Assembly: GCA_029448655.1 (NCBI GenBank)
Contig: JACCLO010000012.1
Coordinates: 682,001-746,000 of the forward strand
DNA length: 64,000 bases
Origin: Wolfiporia cocos
Taxonomy: Eukaryota > Basidiomycota > Agaricomycetes > Polyporales > Phaeolaceae
Direction: 5' to 3'
Shown: one piece after another, positions 8,570 through 18,968 of the stretch
Layout: each line of letters starts with the position of its first letter
How positions within the stretch are numbered: the stretch's first letter is position 1
Notes under the pieces: model-generated
Database searches by the model: none
The model's input: only the letters and a program-made list of their open reading frames with translations
Told to the model about the DNA's origin: nothing
Made by a program: the position numbers and the translations under genes

Positions 8570-11500
8570 ATGGCCGCGACCCACAACCTCGAATATATCC
8601 GCGGCCCCCGACCCGAACACATCCCGCTCCCCGAGGGTACCCCCACCGTCACCAACAACCCGTTCCACCCAGGGCAGTGGGTGAACTACCAGATGCACGG
8701 CTTACCCGACGACTTCGCCTTACTTTCGGTAGCGGACAGCATCCATGCCCCGCAACGACAGGTAGAAGTCGCCCCCGTACACACCGAAACAATCGGGCAA
8801 GTCTCCCCCGGTCGATCACTAGCACACGGAGCATCGGTAGAGGACCAAGGTCCTGGGTTGGACAGACTGGACGAGGCCTTCTACCTGGCACGAGAACAGT
8901 CGAACACGATCCGTGGAGCGAGTCCCATCGCCCACATCGACTCGCCCCTAGCCATGCAGTGGGCGTTCCCTCCCAACCCGACCTCGGCAGACTTCGGTTT
9001 TCGGTGCCAAACGGTAGCAGCAACAATGGTACAAACCGGTGTGTGGAACGCCGACATGGGAGCAAGGTTCCTGCGGGAGGCACAACGCCTCCAGGCGGAC
9101 GCCCTTGCAGCAGGAGATGCGGCTTCACTACACAGCCAGCACTCCGCTCCTCGTCGGTCAGTACCATCGGTTCCGGAAGAACGCTTCCGGCCGGTAGAAA
9201 ACTGGGTAAGGTCCGTCCACATGGGATCTCCCCCACCGGTGAACCCTGCAACCCGTCCGGCAACCCGAGGATCGAACGGCTCCAGACAGACGAATCCATT
9301 CCTGCCCGGATACACCCCCCCGGTCATCACCCCGCAGGTCCCTTTCTCGGTCATGGCAGCACAGCCCCCGGTCCCTCCGTCGGTAGCACCACAGACAGCG
9401 CATGTGAACACCTGGAGGGCCGCGCCTCTCCCGGGAACGCGTGCGTCTATGTGGTGGCCCGAGAAACCGGCGAGCTCGCAATGGGACGCGTACTCAATGC
9501 TCCCGGAGCCGCAGCCTGACCCCCGGTACAAGTCTAAGGTGCGCGAACCCGAACCCTTCACCGGCGAGAACTTTATCGCCTGGGTAATGCGCCTAAAACT
9601 GTACATCGACGACAACCGGCCGCTGCTCTTCACAGACAGCAAGAAGATCGGCACGGCCATCTCGTTGATACGGGGACCAAAGGTAGACTCGTGGGTAACG
9701 GCATTCACGCGGGAACATTACCGTGACGGACAATGGCATCTGAGTTGGCTACGCTTCATTTGGGAGCTACACCAAAAGTTCGACGACCCCGACTTAGAAA
9801 AAAAGTCAGCGGTCGCCGCGGAAAAACTCAGTATGACCATCGGCAAGGGCGAGGAGTACTTCCAGGAACTGGAAAGACTTCTTTCGGAGGCAAAATACGA
9901 CAAGGAGAACCAGATAGTACATCGCTGGGTTACCTCCGCCATCCCGAAGGAAATCTACACGGCAGTACACTCCGCCTTCGTCGCCGCCACGGTAAACGAC
10001 AAATCGCAACGAGGATACAATGTCCAGATTCCGGAAGACTACGAATCTTGGAAACAGGCCATCCTCCGTACAGACAATGCGATGCGTCGTCTCCGCGATG
10101 AGGAAAAACTGCGCCACGGTCGTGACTCGGGTAAGGGAGCTGCCGACAAAGGAAAAGGTCGGGCAACAACATCGTCATCGGGAACCACGCGGCCGGAGCC
10201 CACCGCGGAAGAACGGGCCAATTTGCTCAAGAGGAAGTGCCACTCTTGCAGCAAGACACAAGCAGAGGCACCAGGAAAGGGCTGCAACAAGCCCGTCTGG
10301 CACCAACCCAACTGGAAGCCCCGAGCAGCTACCAGTGGAGGGAATACCGGTGCCGGACCCTCGCAACCGGCGCGCACCCGCCAGGCCGTTGAGGCACCAC
10401 CAGCAGAAAAAGTCCTTGGGGAAGTATCCCAGGAGGACTTCGTGCGAATGGTGTCTGCATGGGCCAAGGAAAATCCGGAGGCTGCGAAGGAAGCCGGATT
10501 CACGCAGGTACGTCCCCTCTCTAATAATAAATTTTCAGTTCTGGAGATCGAGGAACCAGTAAATGTCTCTATCTCCGAATCTGCCTCGGAGGGTAACGAA
10601 CCGGTGGATGGACTATATGGGCTAGGAACCGGGGCCCCGATATTCGATTACATATCTGTACCACGTTCTGTAGATTTGGCGCCTGGTGACGACGACGGAG
10701 CTTCAACATGCTCCGACGACTCGTTTGTAACAGCCTCAGAGGAGCCTCCCACCGGAGCTTGGCGGGAGGATAAAACCGTGCTTAATTCCTCTATTAATGT
10801 AAACTATGTGCCAATGGACGTAGACCCGGTTGTAGACTCAGATGTGCAGATGGCAGACGCATCTAAGCCTACAGTCCAGAAAAAGACGGAAAAGAAAGTG
10901 CGGCGTCGACGAGCCAAGAAGAAGGCTGTCACGCTCGACATATACCTAGACCACCCGCGGGCAATCCCCCCTGAGCGCAAAAGCGAAGGAGCCGCGGGTT
11001 ACGATCTTCACTCTGCGGAGGAAGTCGTTATACCGAACGGGAAACGTATCACCGTGGATACAGGCATAATGATCCGAATGCCACCCGGTGTATACGGCCG
11101 CATAGCTCCACGATCCGGACTCGCCTTGAAGGGAGTCGACGTGGAGGCCGGTGTAGTAGACGAAGACTACACCGGTCGGCTAAAAGTCATACTGAATAAT
11201 CAAACTGGAACAGATTATCAGGTCGAGTACGGGGACAGAATCGCCCAGTTCATACTCGAATGCAATATGACACCAGACACGCGCATAGTAAAAAGCATTA
11301 GGGAAACCAGACGCGGAACACAGGGGTTCGGCTCTACTGGTGAGAAACTCAGAGGGAATGTAGTGGTAATCCAGACGGGGAAACGGGGACGGCAGATCGA
11401 AGTACCGATCACCCTCCACCGCCCTGACGGACGCGCCCTCTTCACGAAGGCACTGATAGACTCCGGTTCAACGGGATCGGTCATCAGTCGTGCCTACGTG

Positions 11501-14500
11501 GAGGAACACAAACTCGAGCAACTCCCACTAGACCGACCCGTCAAACTGTACAACGCTGACGGTAGTACCAACGCTGCGGGCAAAATGACGCACTATGTCG
11601 AACTCCAGATGCAGATCGACACGCACTTGGAGACGCGCAAGTTCCACGTTACCGAGCTGAGCTCGGCAGACATATTCCTCGGCTTCGATTGGTTGGAAGA
11701 TCACAATCCCACCATCGACTGGAAGAAACGCCGAATCACCTTCACCTGCGACTGCGAACACGAGCAGATCGAGGAGGGTGACCATATCTATTACATCTTC
11801 GCTGACGCTTGGGTACGGAATAGGGAAGAATGCCGGGCCGACATCGCTGAGCGAGTCCGCGCGACGAAGGCAACCGAGATCGCCATCGCCACCGGCAAAA
11901 CCACGGAAACCAAGACTTTCGAGGAGGTGGTCCCCGAGTACTTACACGAATTCGAAGACGTGTTTAAGGAAACGGAATTCGACCAACTCCCCGAAAGGCG
12001 ACCGTGGGATCACGCCATAGAACTCCTACCGAACTCCGAACCCTACGCCGGCAAGATCTATGCCCTATCGCCTCGAGAACAAGAGGCGTTAGACGACTTT
12101 TTAGAAGAACAGCTACGGACCGGACGCATACGACCATCCAAGTCACCATGGGGGGCACCATTCTTCTTCGTCAAGAAGAAGGATGGGAAACTGAGACCCA
12201 TTCAGGACTATCGGAAGCTGAACCAAATGACCAAGAAGAATCGGTACCCGCTCCCTCTGATCACGGAGCTGCTCAACAAGTTAAAGCGAGCTAAGTACTT
12301 TTCTAAATTGGACATTCGTTGGGGATACACGAACGTCAGAATCAAAGAAGGCGACGAAGAAAAAGCCGCCTTCATCACTAATAGGGGACTGTACGAACCT
12401 TTAGTGATGTTCTTTGGAATGTGCAACGCACCGGGCACGTTCCAGACTTTGATGAATGACATCTTCCGAGATCTGATAATGACTGGAAAGGTCATTGTAT
12501 ACTTAGACGACATACTTGTTTTCACGGAGACCGAAGCAGAACACAAAGAGATCCTGCGCAAGGTTCTGCTCGTTCTCCGTCAAAACAAGCTAACCTGTAA
12601 ACCAGAGAAATGCGAGTTCATGAAGTCGGAAGTAGAATACTTGGGACACATAATCTCTCACGGGGAAATCCGTATGGATCCCGCGAAGGTGGCGGCAGTG
12701 GCTGAATGGCCCGCACCTCGGAACAAGAAAGAAGTGCAATCCTTCATAGGATTTGCAAACTTCTACCGGAGATTCATTCCCAAGTTCTCCACGGTAGCAC
12801 GCCCACTGATAAACTTAACCAAGGATACGCCTTGGCAGTGGGGTACGGCGGAACAAGAGTGCTTCGATAAGTTAAAGAAAATATTTATCGAAGCACCCGT
12901 GTTAGGGATACCAAACGACGACGACCCTTTCCGCATAGAGGCAGACTCTTCAGACTTCGCAACTGGAGCCTGCCTCATGCAGAAACAGGACGGTGTCTGG
13001 AAACCCATCGCCTACCAGAGTAAGACGATGCTACCGGCAGAACGGAACTACGAAATTTACGACAGAGAACTCCTCGCCATCATGCGCGCACTCGATGAAT
13101 GGCGGCATTTCGTAATGGGTGGCAAACACCCTGTAGAGGTACTAACGGACCACAAGAACCTAGAATATTTTAAGACCCCGCAGAAAATTAATCCGCGACA
13201 AGCCCGGTGGATGACGGAACTCGCCGAGTACGACCTACAACTCGTGCACATCCCCGGGAAGACCAATGGAAGGGCCGATGGGCTTTCCCGAAGAAGTGAT
13301 CACGGAAACGACAAAGATCACCTCGAAGGACAAGTCGTCCTGAAGCCACACCTCTTCGTCCAAGACAGCGCAGAAAGGCTGCGATCCTCTTTCTATACTG
13401 TAGTCAAGGGTATTACCCACGACGAAGTGAAAGAGAGGGTCAAAGCGGAAGCCGCTCTCTACGATGGAAAGGAAGGAGTAGAAGTAGGGGAAACGACCGA
13501 GGACGGTCTGCGATATAGGAGGGGGAGGTTAATTATCCCTCGGGACGAAGAATTAATCGGAAAAATCATTTCTTCGTTCCACGACACCGTCTCAGCGGGA
13601 CACCCTGGCACCGAAAACACATACACTGCCATACATCGACACTACTGGTGGCCCAAGATGCGCTCAGACATCCGCCAGTACGTCAAGGCTTGTATCAAGT
13701 GCCAGGCCGCTAAGCCGGATCGATCCAAACGCGCGGCTCCACTCAACCCGAACCCAACTCCAGCACACAACTGGGAGAACATTTCCGTAGACATGATCAC
13801 GGGACTCCCCACTTCCAAGGGTCGCGACGCGATAATTGTAGTAGTAGACATGAAGTCAAAGGACTATATAGCTGTACCAACAACGACTAAACTATCGGCC
13901 GAAGGATGGGCCAACATATTTATAGACAAAGTATATACACAACACGGACTACCAAAGAAAATATTTAGCGACAGAGGACCACAATTTGTATCAGAGTTTA
14001 TAAAGGACGTATATCGTAGATTAGGCATACAGGGAAACCCGAGTACCGCGTTCCACCCACAGACAGACGGGCAAACGGAACGTATGAACCAGGAACTCGA
14101 GGTCTACCTTAGGTTATTTATTAACGATACTCATACGAACTGGCCGGACTTACTCCCGCTGGCAAGCTTTGCGTACAAGACACACGTACACAGTAGCACG
14201 GGATATAGTCCCTTTTACCTTACGCACGGATACCACCCCTTCACAGGTGTAGAGGCGCCGGAACAAGAAGAGGGGGTAGCACGGGATTGGGTCGAACACA
14301 TGCACACTATATCCAAACTCGCTTCACAGAACCTGGAGAAAGCTAAGCTGCGCATGAAAGAGTACTACGATAGGAAACGGGCATCGCCACTATCGTACTC
14401 TGAAGGCGACTTGGTTTGGGTCGACGGCCGAAACATAAACATGGGCCACCCAACCAAGAAGCTGGACTCCAAGCGATTTGGACCGTACAAGGTCACGAAG

Positions 14501-15289
14501 AAGGTCGGGCACGGAGCATACGAACTAGACCTCCCCGCAGACATGCGCGGGATATACCCAGTATTTAACGAGGTCTTACTCCTACCATACACACCGCCCG
14601 CCTTCCCCAACCAGGACCATAGTAAAGTGACGGAAAGCAATGACGTTCGCAGGCCTCTCAGGATCCTCGAATCCAGGGAAGACCGAGGGCGAATCGAGCT
14701 AGAAGTCGAATGGTCTGATGGGACTAAAACATGGGAACGAAAACGTGGATTGAACCATTACCAGGAGCTAGTCACAAAGTTCTTCGAAGCTAGGCCATCC
14801 GCCCCAGGCAACCAGTGGAAAAACAGAAACACTGGCTGGGACCACTCTGACACCAAATGGGACCCAGAGTGGGAGGACTTCGAACGAAAAGCTCAGGAAA
14901 TGGGACTTAGGCAGAACCCGAAGGAGTTCATAATATACGACGACATAGACCCTACGCTTCTTGTCAAAGGCAGTATACCATTCTACGCCTACGAAAAGAA
15001 GCTCGTCGCTCGTAACTTCTGGTTCTGCGATCCACGAACACGGGTCATGCAATACGGAATACGCGTTGGAACACCGATAGAATCCACTATACCTGAATCG
15101 ATAGGATACTGGATCTATCCGGTCCTAAACACACTCCAACTGGCGCACCCACACATCTGCACCAAAACCGTAGACCACCCGTGCCATGTTGACCAAACAA
15201 TGTACAAAGTGATTGCTGGGCGTGGGGACACGCAGCTAGAAGAGGGGGTACTGTCACAAGCCGATTTTCTCCAACTAGCTTGCGACTAG
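8570..15289 (+). CDS. Gag-dUTPase-Pol polyprotein of the Ty3 element
   Basis: 2239 residues in one frame without a frameshift site. Gag capsid-like region about 320-530; Cys/His motif 556-577 (CHSC...C...H, not the usual CCHC). A complete trimeric dUTPase about 787-926 with all five motifs: AAGYDLHS, APRSGLAL, GVVDEDYTG, YGDRIAQ and RGTQGFGSTG. An aspartic protease with DSGSTG follows near 964. Reverse transcriptase about 1150-1330 has YLDD near 1311; RNase H begins near 1457. Integrase has an HHCC finger about 1670-1710, catalytic Asp near 1741, Asp near 1801 (SDRG) and Glu near 1836 (QTER), and a GPYKV module near 1969. A divergent chromodomain (VEWSDGTKTWE) lies about 2029-2076. An unexplained C-terminal stretch of about 160 residues ends inside the 3' LTR. 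All catalytic motifs look intact. Confidence 0.96.
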   Translation: MAATHNLEYIRGPRPEHIPLPEGTPTVTNNPFHPGQWVNYQMHGLPDDFALLSVADSIHAPQRQVEVAPVHTETIGQVSPGRSLAHGASVEDQGPGLDRLDEAFYLAREQSNTIRGASPIAHIDSPLAMQWAFPPNPTSADFGFRCQTVAATMVQTGVWNADMGARFLREAQRLQADALAAGDAASLHSQHSAPRRSVPSVPEERFRPVENWVRSVHMGSPPPVNPATRPATRGSNGSRQTNPFLPGYTPPVITPQVPFSVMAAQPPVPPSVAPQTAHVNTWRAAPLPGTRASMWWPEKPASSQWDAYSMLPEPQPDPRYKSKVREPEPFTGENFIAWVMRLKLYIDDNRPLLFTDSKKIGTAISLIRGPKVDSWVTAFTREHYRDGQWHLSWLRFIWELHQKFDDPDLEKKSAVAAEKLSMTIGKGEEYFQELERLLSEAKYDKENQIVHRWVTSAIPKEIYTAVHSAFVAATVNDKSQRGYNVQIPEDYESWKQAILRTDNAMRRLRDEEKLRHGRDSGKGAADKGKGRATTSSSGTTRPEPTAEERANLLKRKCHSCSKTQAEAPGKGCNKPVWHQPNWKPRAATSGGNTGAGPSQPARTRQAVEAPPAEKVLGEVSQEDFVRMVSAWAKENPEAAKEAGFTQVRPLSNNKFSVLEIEEPVNVSISESASEGNEPVDGLYGLGTGAPIFDYISVPRSVDLAPGDDDGASTCSDDSFVTASEEPPTGAWREDKTVLNSSINVNYVPMDVDPVVDSDVQMADASKPTVQKKTEKKVRRRRAKKKAVTLDIYLDHPRAIPPERKSEGAAGYDLHSAEEVVIPNGKRITVDTGIMIRMPPGVYGRIAPRSGLALKGVDVEAGVVDEDYTGRLKVILNNQTGTDYQVEYGDRIAQFILECNMTPDTRIVKSIRETRRGTQGFGSTGEKLRGNVVVIQTGKRGRQIEVPITLHRPDGRALFTKALIDSGSTGSVISRAYVEEHKLEQLPLDRPVKLYNADGSTNAAGKMTHYVELQMQIDTHLETRKFHVTELSSADIFLGFDWLEDHNPTIDWKKRRITFTCDCEHEQIEEGDHIYYIFADAWVRNREECRADIAERVRATKATEIAIATGKTTETKTFEEVVPEYLHEFEDVFKETEFDQLPERRPWDHAIELLPNSEPYAGKIYALSPREQEALDDFLEEQLRTGRIRPSKSPWGAPFFFVKKKDGKLRPIQDYRKLNQMTKKNRYPLPLITELLNKLKRAKYFSKLDIRWGYTNVRIKEGDEEKAAFITNRGLYEPLVMFFGMCNAPGTFQTLMNDIFRDLIMTGKVIVYLDDILVFTETEAEHKEILRKVLLVLRQNKLTCKPEKCEFMKSEVEYLGHIISHGEIRMDPAKVAAVAEWPAPRNKKEVQSFIGFANFYRRFIPKFSTVARPLINLTKDTPWQWGTAEQECFDKLKKIFIEAPVLGIPNDDDPFRIEADSSDFATGACLMQKQDGVWKPIAYQSKTMLPAERNYEIYDRELLAIMRALDEWRHFVMGGKHPVEVLTDHKNLEYFKTPQKINPRQARWMTELAEYDLQLVHIPGKTNGRADGLSRRSDHGNDKDHLEGQVVLKPHLFVQDSAERLRSSFYTVVKGITHDEVKERVKAEAALYDGKEGVEVGETTEDGLRYRRGRLIIPRDEELIGKIISSFHDTVSAGHPGTENTYTAIHRHYWWPKMRSDIRQYVKACIKCQAAKPDRSKRAAPLNPNPTPAHNWENISVDMITGLPTSKGRDAIIVVVDMKSKDYIAVPTTTKLSAEGWANIFIDKVYTQHGLPKKIFSDRGPQFVSEFIKDVYRRLGIQGNPSTAFHPQTDGQTERMNQELEVYLRLFINDTHTNWPDLLPLASFAYKTHVHSSTGYSPFYLTHGYHPFTGVEAPEQEEGVARDWVEHMHTISKLASQNLEKAKLRMKEYYDRKRASPLSYSEGDLVWVDGRNINMGHPTKKLDSKRFGPYKVTKKVGHGAYELDLPADMRGIYPVFNEVLLLPYTPPAFPNQDHSKVTESNDVRRPLRILESREDRGRIELEVEWSDGTKTWERKRGLNHYQELVTKFFEARPSAPGNQWKNRNTGWDHSDTKWDPEWEDFERKAQEMGLRQNPKEFIIYDDIDPTLLVKGSIPFYAYEKKLVARNFWFCDPRTRVMQYGIRVGTPIESTIPESIGYWIYPVLNTLQLAHPHICTKTVDHPCHVDQTMYKVIAGRGDTQLEEGVLSQADFLQLACD
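15238..15248 (+). promoter_or_regulatory. Polypurine tract
   Basis: AGAAGAGGGGG lies 3 nt before the 3' LTR and should prime plus-strand DNA synthesis. It sits inside the Gag-Pol reading frame, so it is both coding and cis-acting. Confidence 0.88.
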
Positions 15290-15622
15290 AGACAACCCTT
15301 ATCTTATCTAAGCGCCCGCCTATGCATCACGTGCAAGGACCCCGAACACCCCACACGTGCTTACACAGACCCCGGACACCCTTGATGTGGCTCTACACCT
15401 ACGATAGGGTTTACCATACTCTAAACGGTCTATCAGCTTACGTAATACTGTATAGTAGCCAAACATGTACAAACAGCCTACGAGCATATATACCGGCCAG
15501 ACGAGCAGGGAGCACCCCAGACTCGTCTTGGCCTTTGTTGCCTTGAGTAGCCTCAGATCAGGAATACGCTTCCACGCGAGTAATATTCCCCTGAGTAGTT
15601 GCTTGAGAATACGCTTGTGTCA
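15252..15622 (+). repeat. 3' LTR
   Basis: Matches the 5' LTR at every position compared. Its first 38 nt also encode the last residues and TAG stop of Gag-Pol. Confidence 0.97.
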
Positions 15623-15627
15623 CGCTA
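15623..15627 (+). repeat. Target site duplication CGCTA, right copy
   Basis: Exact match to 7435-7439. Confidence 0.93.
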
Positions 15628-16257
15628 TCAGCCGGTATCAACCACTAATCGCAACGATCCGCCTGCTCGCTGCGACAACAGCTTGAGCAAGCGAGACATA
15701 AACACAGTGTATTTATGTGACGTGATCTGTAGCTTTGTTGATGCCATGCAACATGGTCACATCTGTGCTGATGCATGTGCACCAGAGATGCAGGCAGTAG
15801 GCTGGTAGTGAAGTGAGCAGCAGCCTCACCAGAGTGATTGTGCAGGAGAAATGGAAGAGCAAGAGTCAGAGCTAGACAAATAACTATGTGTTTTGAACCT
15901 ACGAGTTGAGTCTATAATACTTGGATCACGTTTCGCTATCTCCGGACCGTGGATGTGCTATCGGTCCTTGAAAGCACCCCACCACGCTCCATAACATCAA
16001 CAGCTCCACATCCCGCGGTCGATGGCGAGCTCCACAGGCTTGCCTATTGAATCCCGAGCCCAGCAGTGATTAGCTGTAGCCAAGTCTCGATCAGACGCTC
16101 TAAGCGGCTGCGCCACAGACATAGCCGGGCGGAGACCGAAAAACAGCGTAGAGCGTCTGGCGGATTTCGATAGGACGGATGTAGGTGACTCTCTCCGTGA
16201 CCGCGAGGCGCGCGATATATGCCGGCTGCATGCTCGCTGTATTCATATGTCAATATA
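15628..16257. other. Unassigned DNA beside the retrotransposon
   Basis: Resumes the sequence interrupted at 7439. Short ORFs only. A degenerate tRNA-like stretch on the minus strand (about 16040-16115) has an A-box-like TGGCGCAGCCG but no proper T-arm, so it was not called. Confidence 0.4.
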
Positions 16258-16502
16258 ATGCCTCAAAATATATCATTTCAGACTATCTATCATCCCAACA
16301 ACGAGCATTTCAATGTTCTACTGGAGGCAGCCCACGAAGCAGCTTACAAAACTCGCCAATACTCTTCTGCGGAGACACACGAAAAGATAACTGCCAAATT
16401 CAAGCAAATATTTGGTCCCGAGAAGGCACTGTACGACTGGCAGCTCGATGTGACTAAAGCAATATTTCTGGCCTTGATGCCATTGTGACTGTGAATATGT
16501 AG
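16258..16502 (+). pseudogene. 5' fragment of a RecQ-like DNA helicase gene
   Basis: The frame from 16258 reads through HEAAYKTRQYSS and then KALYDWQLDVTKAIFL. This resembles the stretch just before the Walker A motif in basidiomycete RecQ-type helicases (YxWQLDVxxALLxGLD). A +1 shift then gives GLDAIVTV, after which the frame stops at TAG and no GTGSGKT motif or later helicase motif appears. I read it as the broken N-terminal end of a helicase gene. The resemblance is by eye and short, so other ATPases remain possible. Confidence 0.4.
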
Positions 16503-17848
16503 GCACATAGATGTGCACCTCACAGGGCGGGGGTCACCTAATTTTAAGAGTTCTATTTGGTTGTATTTTTAGGACTGTTGCTGAAGAGTTACAATTTTAA
16601 CTCAAGGAGTTACAGTTACATGGTCATAGGAAAGTGATAATCATATTGTAGATTGTTGACAATCTAACAAGCATCCTTCCTCATTACTTCACATTATGAT
16701 AGGATACATGCTTATTGTTTCAATAAGAAATTCTCTGTTGGCAATTTTCACTGCTTGAAAATATTACAATACCAGGGGCACTATATGTACCTTGATCATT
16801 GAAATCAACCCAGTTGATCGCCTCGGATAGCCTCTGGAAGGTGAACATACCAATTTGGGCAGTTCAGCCACACCCCCATTCCTCAGCCTTCCTATCCCTC
16901 AAACACCCACTGCCCACCCCAGGAAAATTTATTAGATCTGGAATGCTTCAACATATGTCCACAAATCTATTCAAGACCCAGCACAACCCCTGTCATGAGA
17001 TCTGGCTGAACCCAAGGCCTGACCCATGAGAGCAATGTACCACTCCACCAAAAGGGCATCAATGACAGCTTGGCTGTCATTGTGGGTCCAGCTACCTATG
17101 TTGTTCATCTTCCCACACTACATGTGCCCCCCTCAGTGCCTGTCCCATGCCACACAAATCTGTGACAACCCCAGTCCTTCTATGTAAAATGTTTTATGGT
17201 ATTTCCTGCTCTGTTTCATCTGTTGAATGTTCTTCTGCTACAATCATGTTTCATAAAATCATCTATCCACTTTGGTTAAACTCTATAACAGTGTTTCACT
17301 ACTCTATTTGGCTCCACACCACAGAAATTTGCTCAGGAAAATGATTGTAGGGTACTTAGGCACTAGCTACTGTGCTCCTCCAATTTCTTGTATATAAACT
17401 GACCCAAGAAGTCTCAAAAGATGAATGAAGTTATCCAACTGAAGTTATAACAACTGAAGAGTCTCCCTAGAATGCCTAACAGATAAGCAGCACATGAGGT
17501 ACAAGTTCCACAAGACTAAAGACAACATTCTTCTGAAGTAACCTGGTTACTTTTTCCAAATATTCTGCTGCACTCTCAGAAGCCTTCCTTCCCATCTCCC
17601 CTCTTGTGGTTATTCTAATTGACCCCAAAAACTGCTCAAATAGCCCAGTGCAACTTTCAACACCCAGTGGAACCAAGCAAATTTATTTTGACTGACAATG
17701 TGACACAATCTTAGTGGGACTCACCAAACAAGGCTTGGATTGGGTTGAGTGGTGAGGTAATAAGATTATATACATCTCTAAAGACCCCAAGACACTCTTG
17801 GCAGGTCCTACAGTACATCTAGCCAGTAATGACTAAGGTGGGCAGTAA
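16503..17848. other. AT-rich, CpG-poor DNA without recognised genes
   Basis: Start of the decayed repeat block. Short ORFs on both strands resemble nothing I know. It is probably old transposon sequence, given its base composition. Confidence 0.4.
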
Positions 17849-17853
17849 TGAGG

Positions 17854-18963
17854 TGTTACAGTTATTTTATTTTTTGAATGCTTGCAGAACTCACCATTGG
17901 GTGAATACAATACAGGGACTTGTTGCACAACCAAACTCCTGGCTACTCATGACTCTACTGGATGCATCCTCAGTTGTACTAGTGTATGGGGCTTGTTTTG
18001 GATTGGCAGACCCAACTCTGCCTTCATTTTATATATCTCATTCTATGATTGACAGATGGCATTCAACTGCCATATCATTGCTATCTATCATTTCAGCTAT
18101 ATCACTACATACCTATCATATGTTTCAGGCTAGAGCATAGATAGTATCGATGACATCTGGGATGCATAGGACTCCAGAAATCTAGCTGTCACAGATTTAA
18201 CATTGTACATACTAATGTCCATAGGGGACTGCTGGGCAGTACCGGCCTAAGAGGTCACCAGTCTCTTGAGGCACCCAGACTAGCACGCAGAGGAAGTAGT
18301 GTCTGACGGGAGTCACCCCATAGATAAGAGAAACAGTCTGAGGCGTAAGGCCCCAGATGTAGTAGCTTAAGTACATGTGCTGCAACTATCCAGGCATGGC
18401 TACCCTAAAGTGGCCCATGCACAACTGCGCATGATCCATGGACTGCTTATGTAAGTAACGTGCTAGCTACTGGAGACCGTTGCTGTGACTGTAAGTATGC
18501 GTGTCTACCACTACACTACCACACTCTGGTCATGTGGTGTAGGGGGATTGGTTACTCTGGTTTGAATACTGAGAAGGGCAATATCTGTGACACTAGCATA
18601 GTATATAAACTCCTGTAACTAGTGTTGAGGCTCTTCAGCTCGACCTTGTTGTATAAATAAGAAGTCTTATACTCATTTTCAAACATAGGAAACCACACTC
18701 AGTATATTCTGAGCCTTGAATGACTAAGTCCTCAAAGTGCACACTGACTTCTCAGACTTAGGCAAGTCCTCTATCTCAACTTGCTCTTTGAACAAATATA
18801 TTCCTTAAAATGTAATTAATTCAAACAACCCCTAGGAGTCTATATGACTTAGGGTTTGAAGGCTTAATACAGACAGGGTATCATCTAGCCTTGCACATGT
18901 CCATAGTGCAGAAGATTTATATTTGCAACTTGAATATAACAAATGGGAATATGACCTGTAACA
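17854..18963 (+). mobile_element. Solo LTR, family LTR-V, interrupted by an LTR-T
   Basis: Ends TGTTACAG and CTGTAACA, with 5-bp duplications TGAGG at 17849-17853 and 18964-18968. Removing the nested 406-bp element plus one CTAGC leaves about 700 bp, the family length. TATATAA lies at 18602-18608, and the hairpin GTTGAG/CTCGAC at 18624-18644. Confidence 0.88.
18187..18592 (-). mobile_element. Solo LTR, family LTR-T, nested
   Basis: 406 bp with ends TGTCACAGAT and ATCTGTGACA and duplications CTAGC at 18182-18186 and 18593-18597. The empty site is visible in the LTR-V copy at 28207-28917 (reverse strand), which reads CCTAGCATAGTATATAAAC without a break. A start-site hairpin with one mismatch lies at 18337-18357. 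Sense direction, set by the TATA-like box, is minus. Confidence 0.9.
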
Positions 18964-18968
18964 TGAGG

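Larger units (their letters stand above)
7440..15622 (+). mobile_element. Complete Ty3/Gypsy retrotransposon, Tf1/sushi-like with chromodomain and dUTPase
   Basis: An 8183-bp element bounded by 371-bp LTRs (7440-7810 and 15252-15622) starting TGTCACAAG and ending CTTGTGTCA, flanked by the 5-bp duplication CGCTA. The LTRs match at every position I compared, and the ORF is open from end to end, so the insertion is recent and potentially autonomous. Order: LTR, self-complementary primer site, about 750-nt leader, one Gag-Pol ORF, polypurine tract, LTR. PR-RT-RH-IN order places it in Ty3/Gypsy. The chromodomain, fused ORF and self-priming site point to the Tf1/sushi branch of chromoviruses. Codon use is GC-rich with frequent CpG, unlike the TpG-rich solo LTRs to its right. 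Confidence 0.97.

Noticed and set aside
16040..16115. Possible tRNA on the minus strand (TGGCGCAGCCGCTTAGAGCG)
   Set aside because: A-box-like only; the region where the T-arm should be reads GGATTCAATAGG and the acceptor ends do not pair. At best a tRNA-derived relic.
18187..18592. LTR-T copies as MITEs (DNA transposons) because of their terminal inverted repeats
   Set aside because: TG...CA ends, 5-bp duplications, an internal TATA box and ends shared with a proven Ty3 LTR fit solo LTRs better. No transposase was seen.
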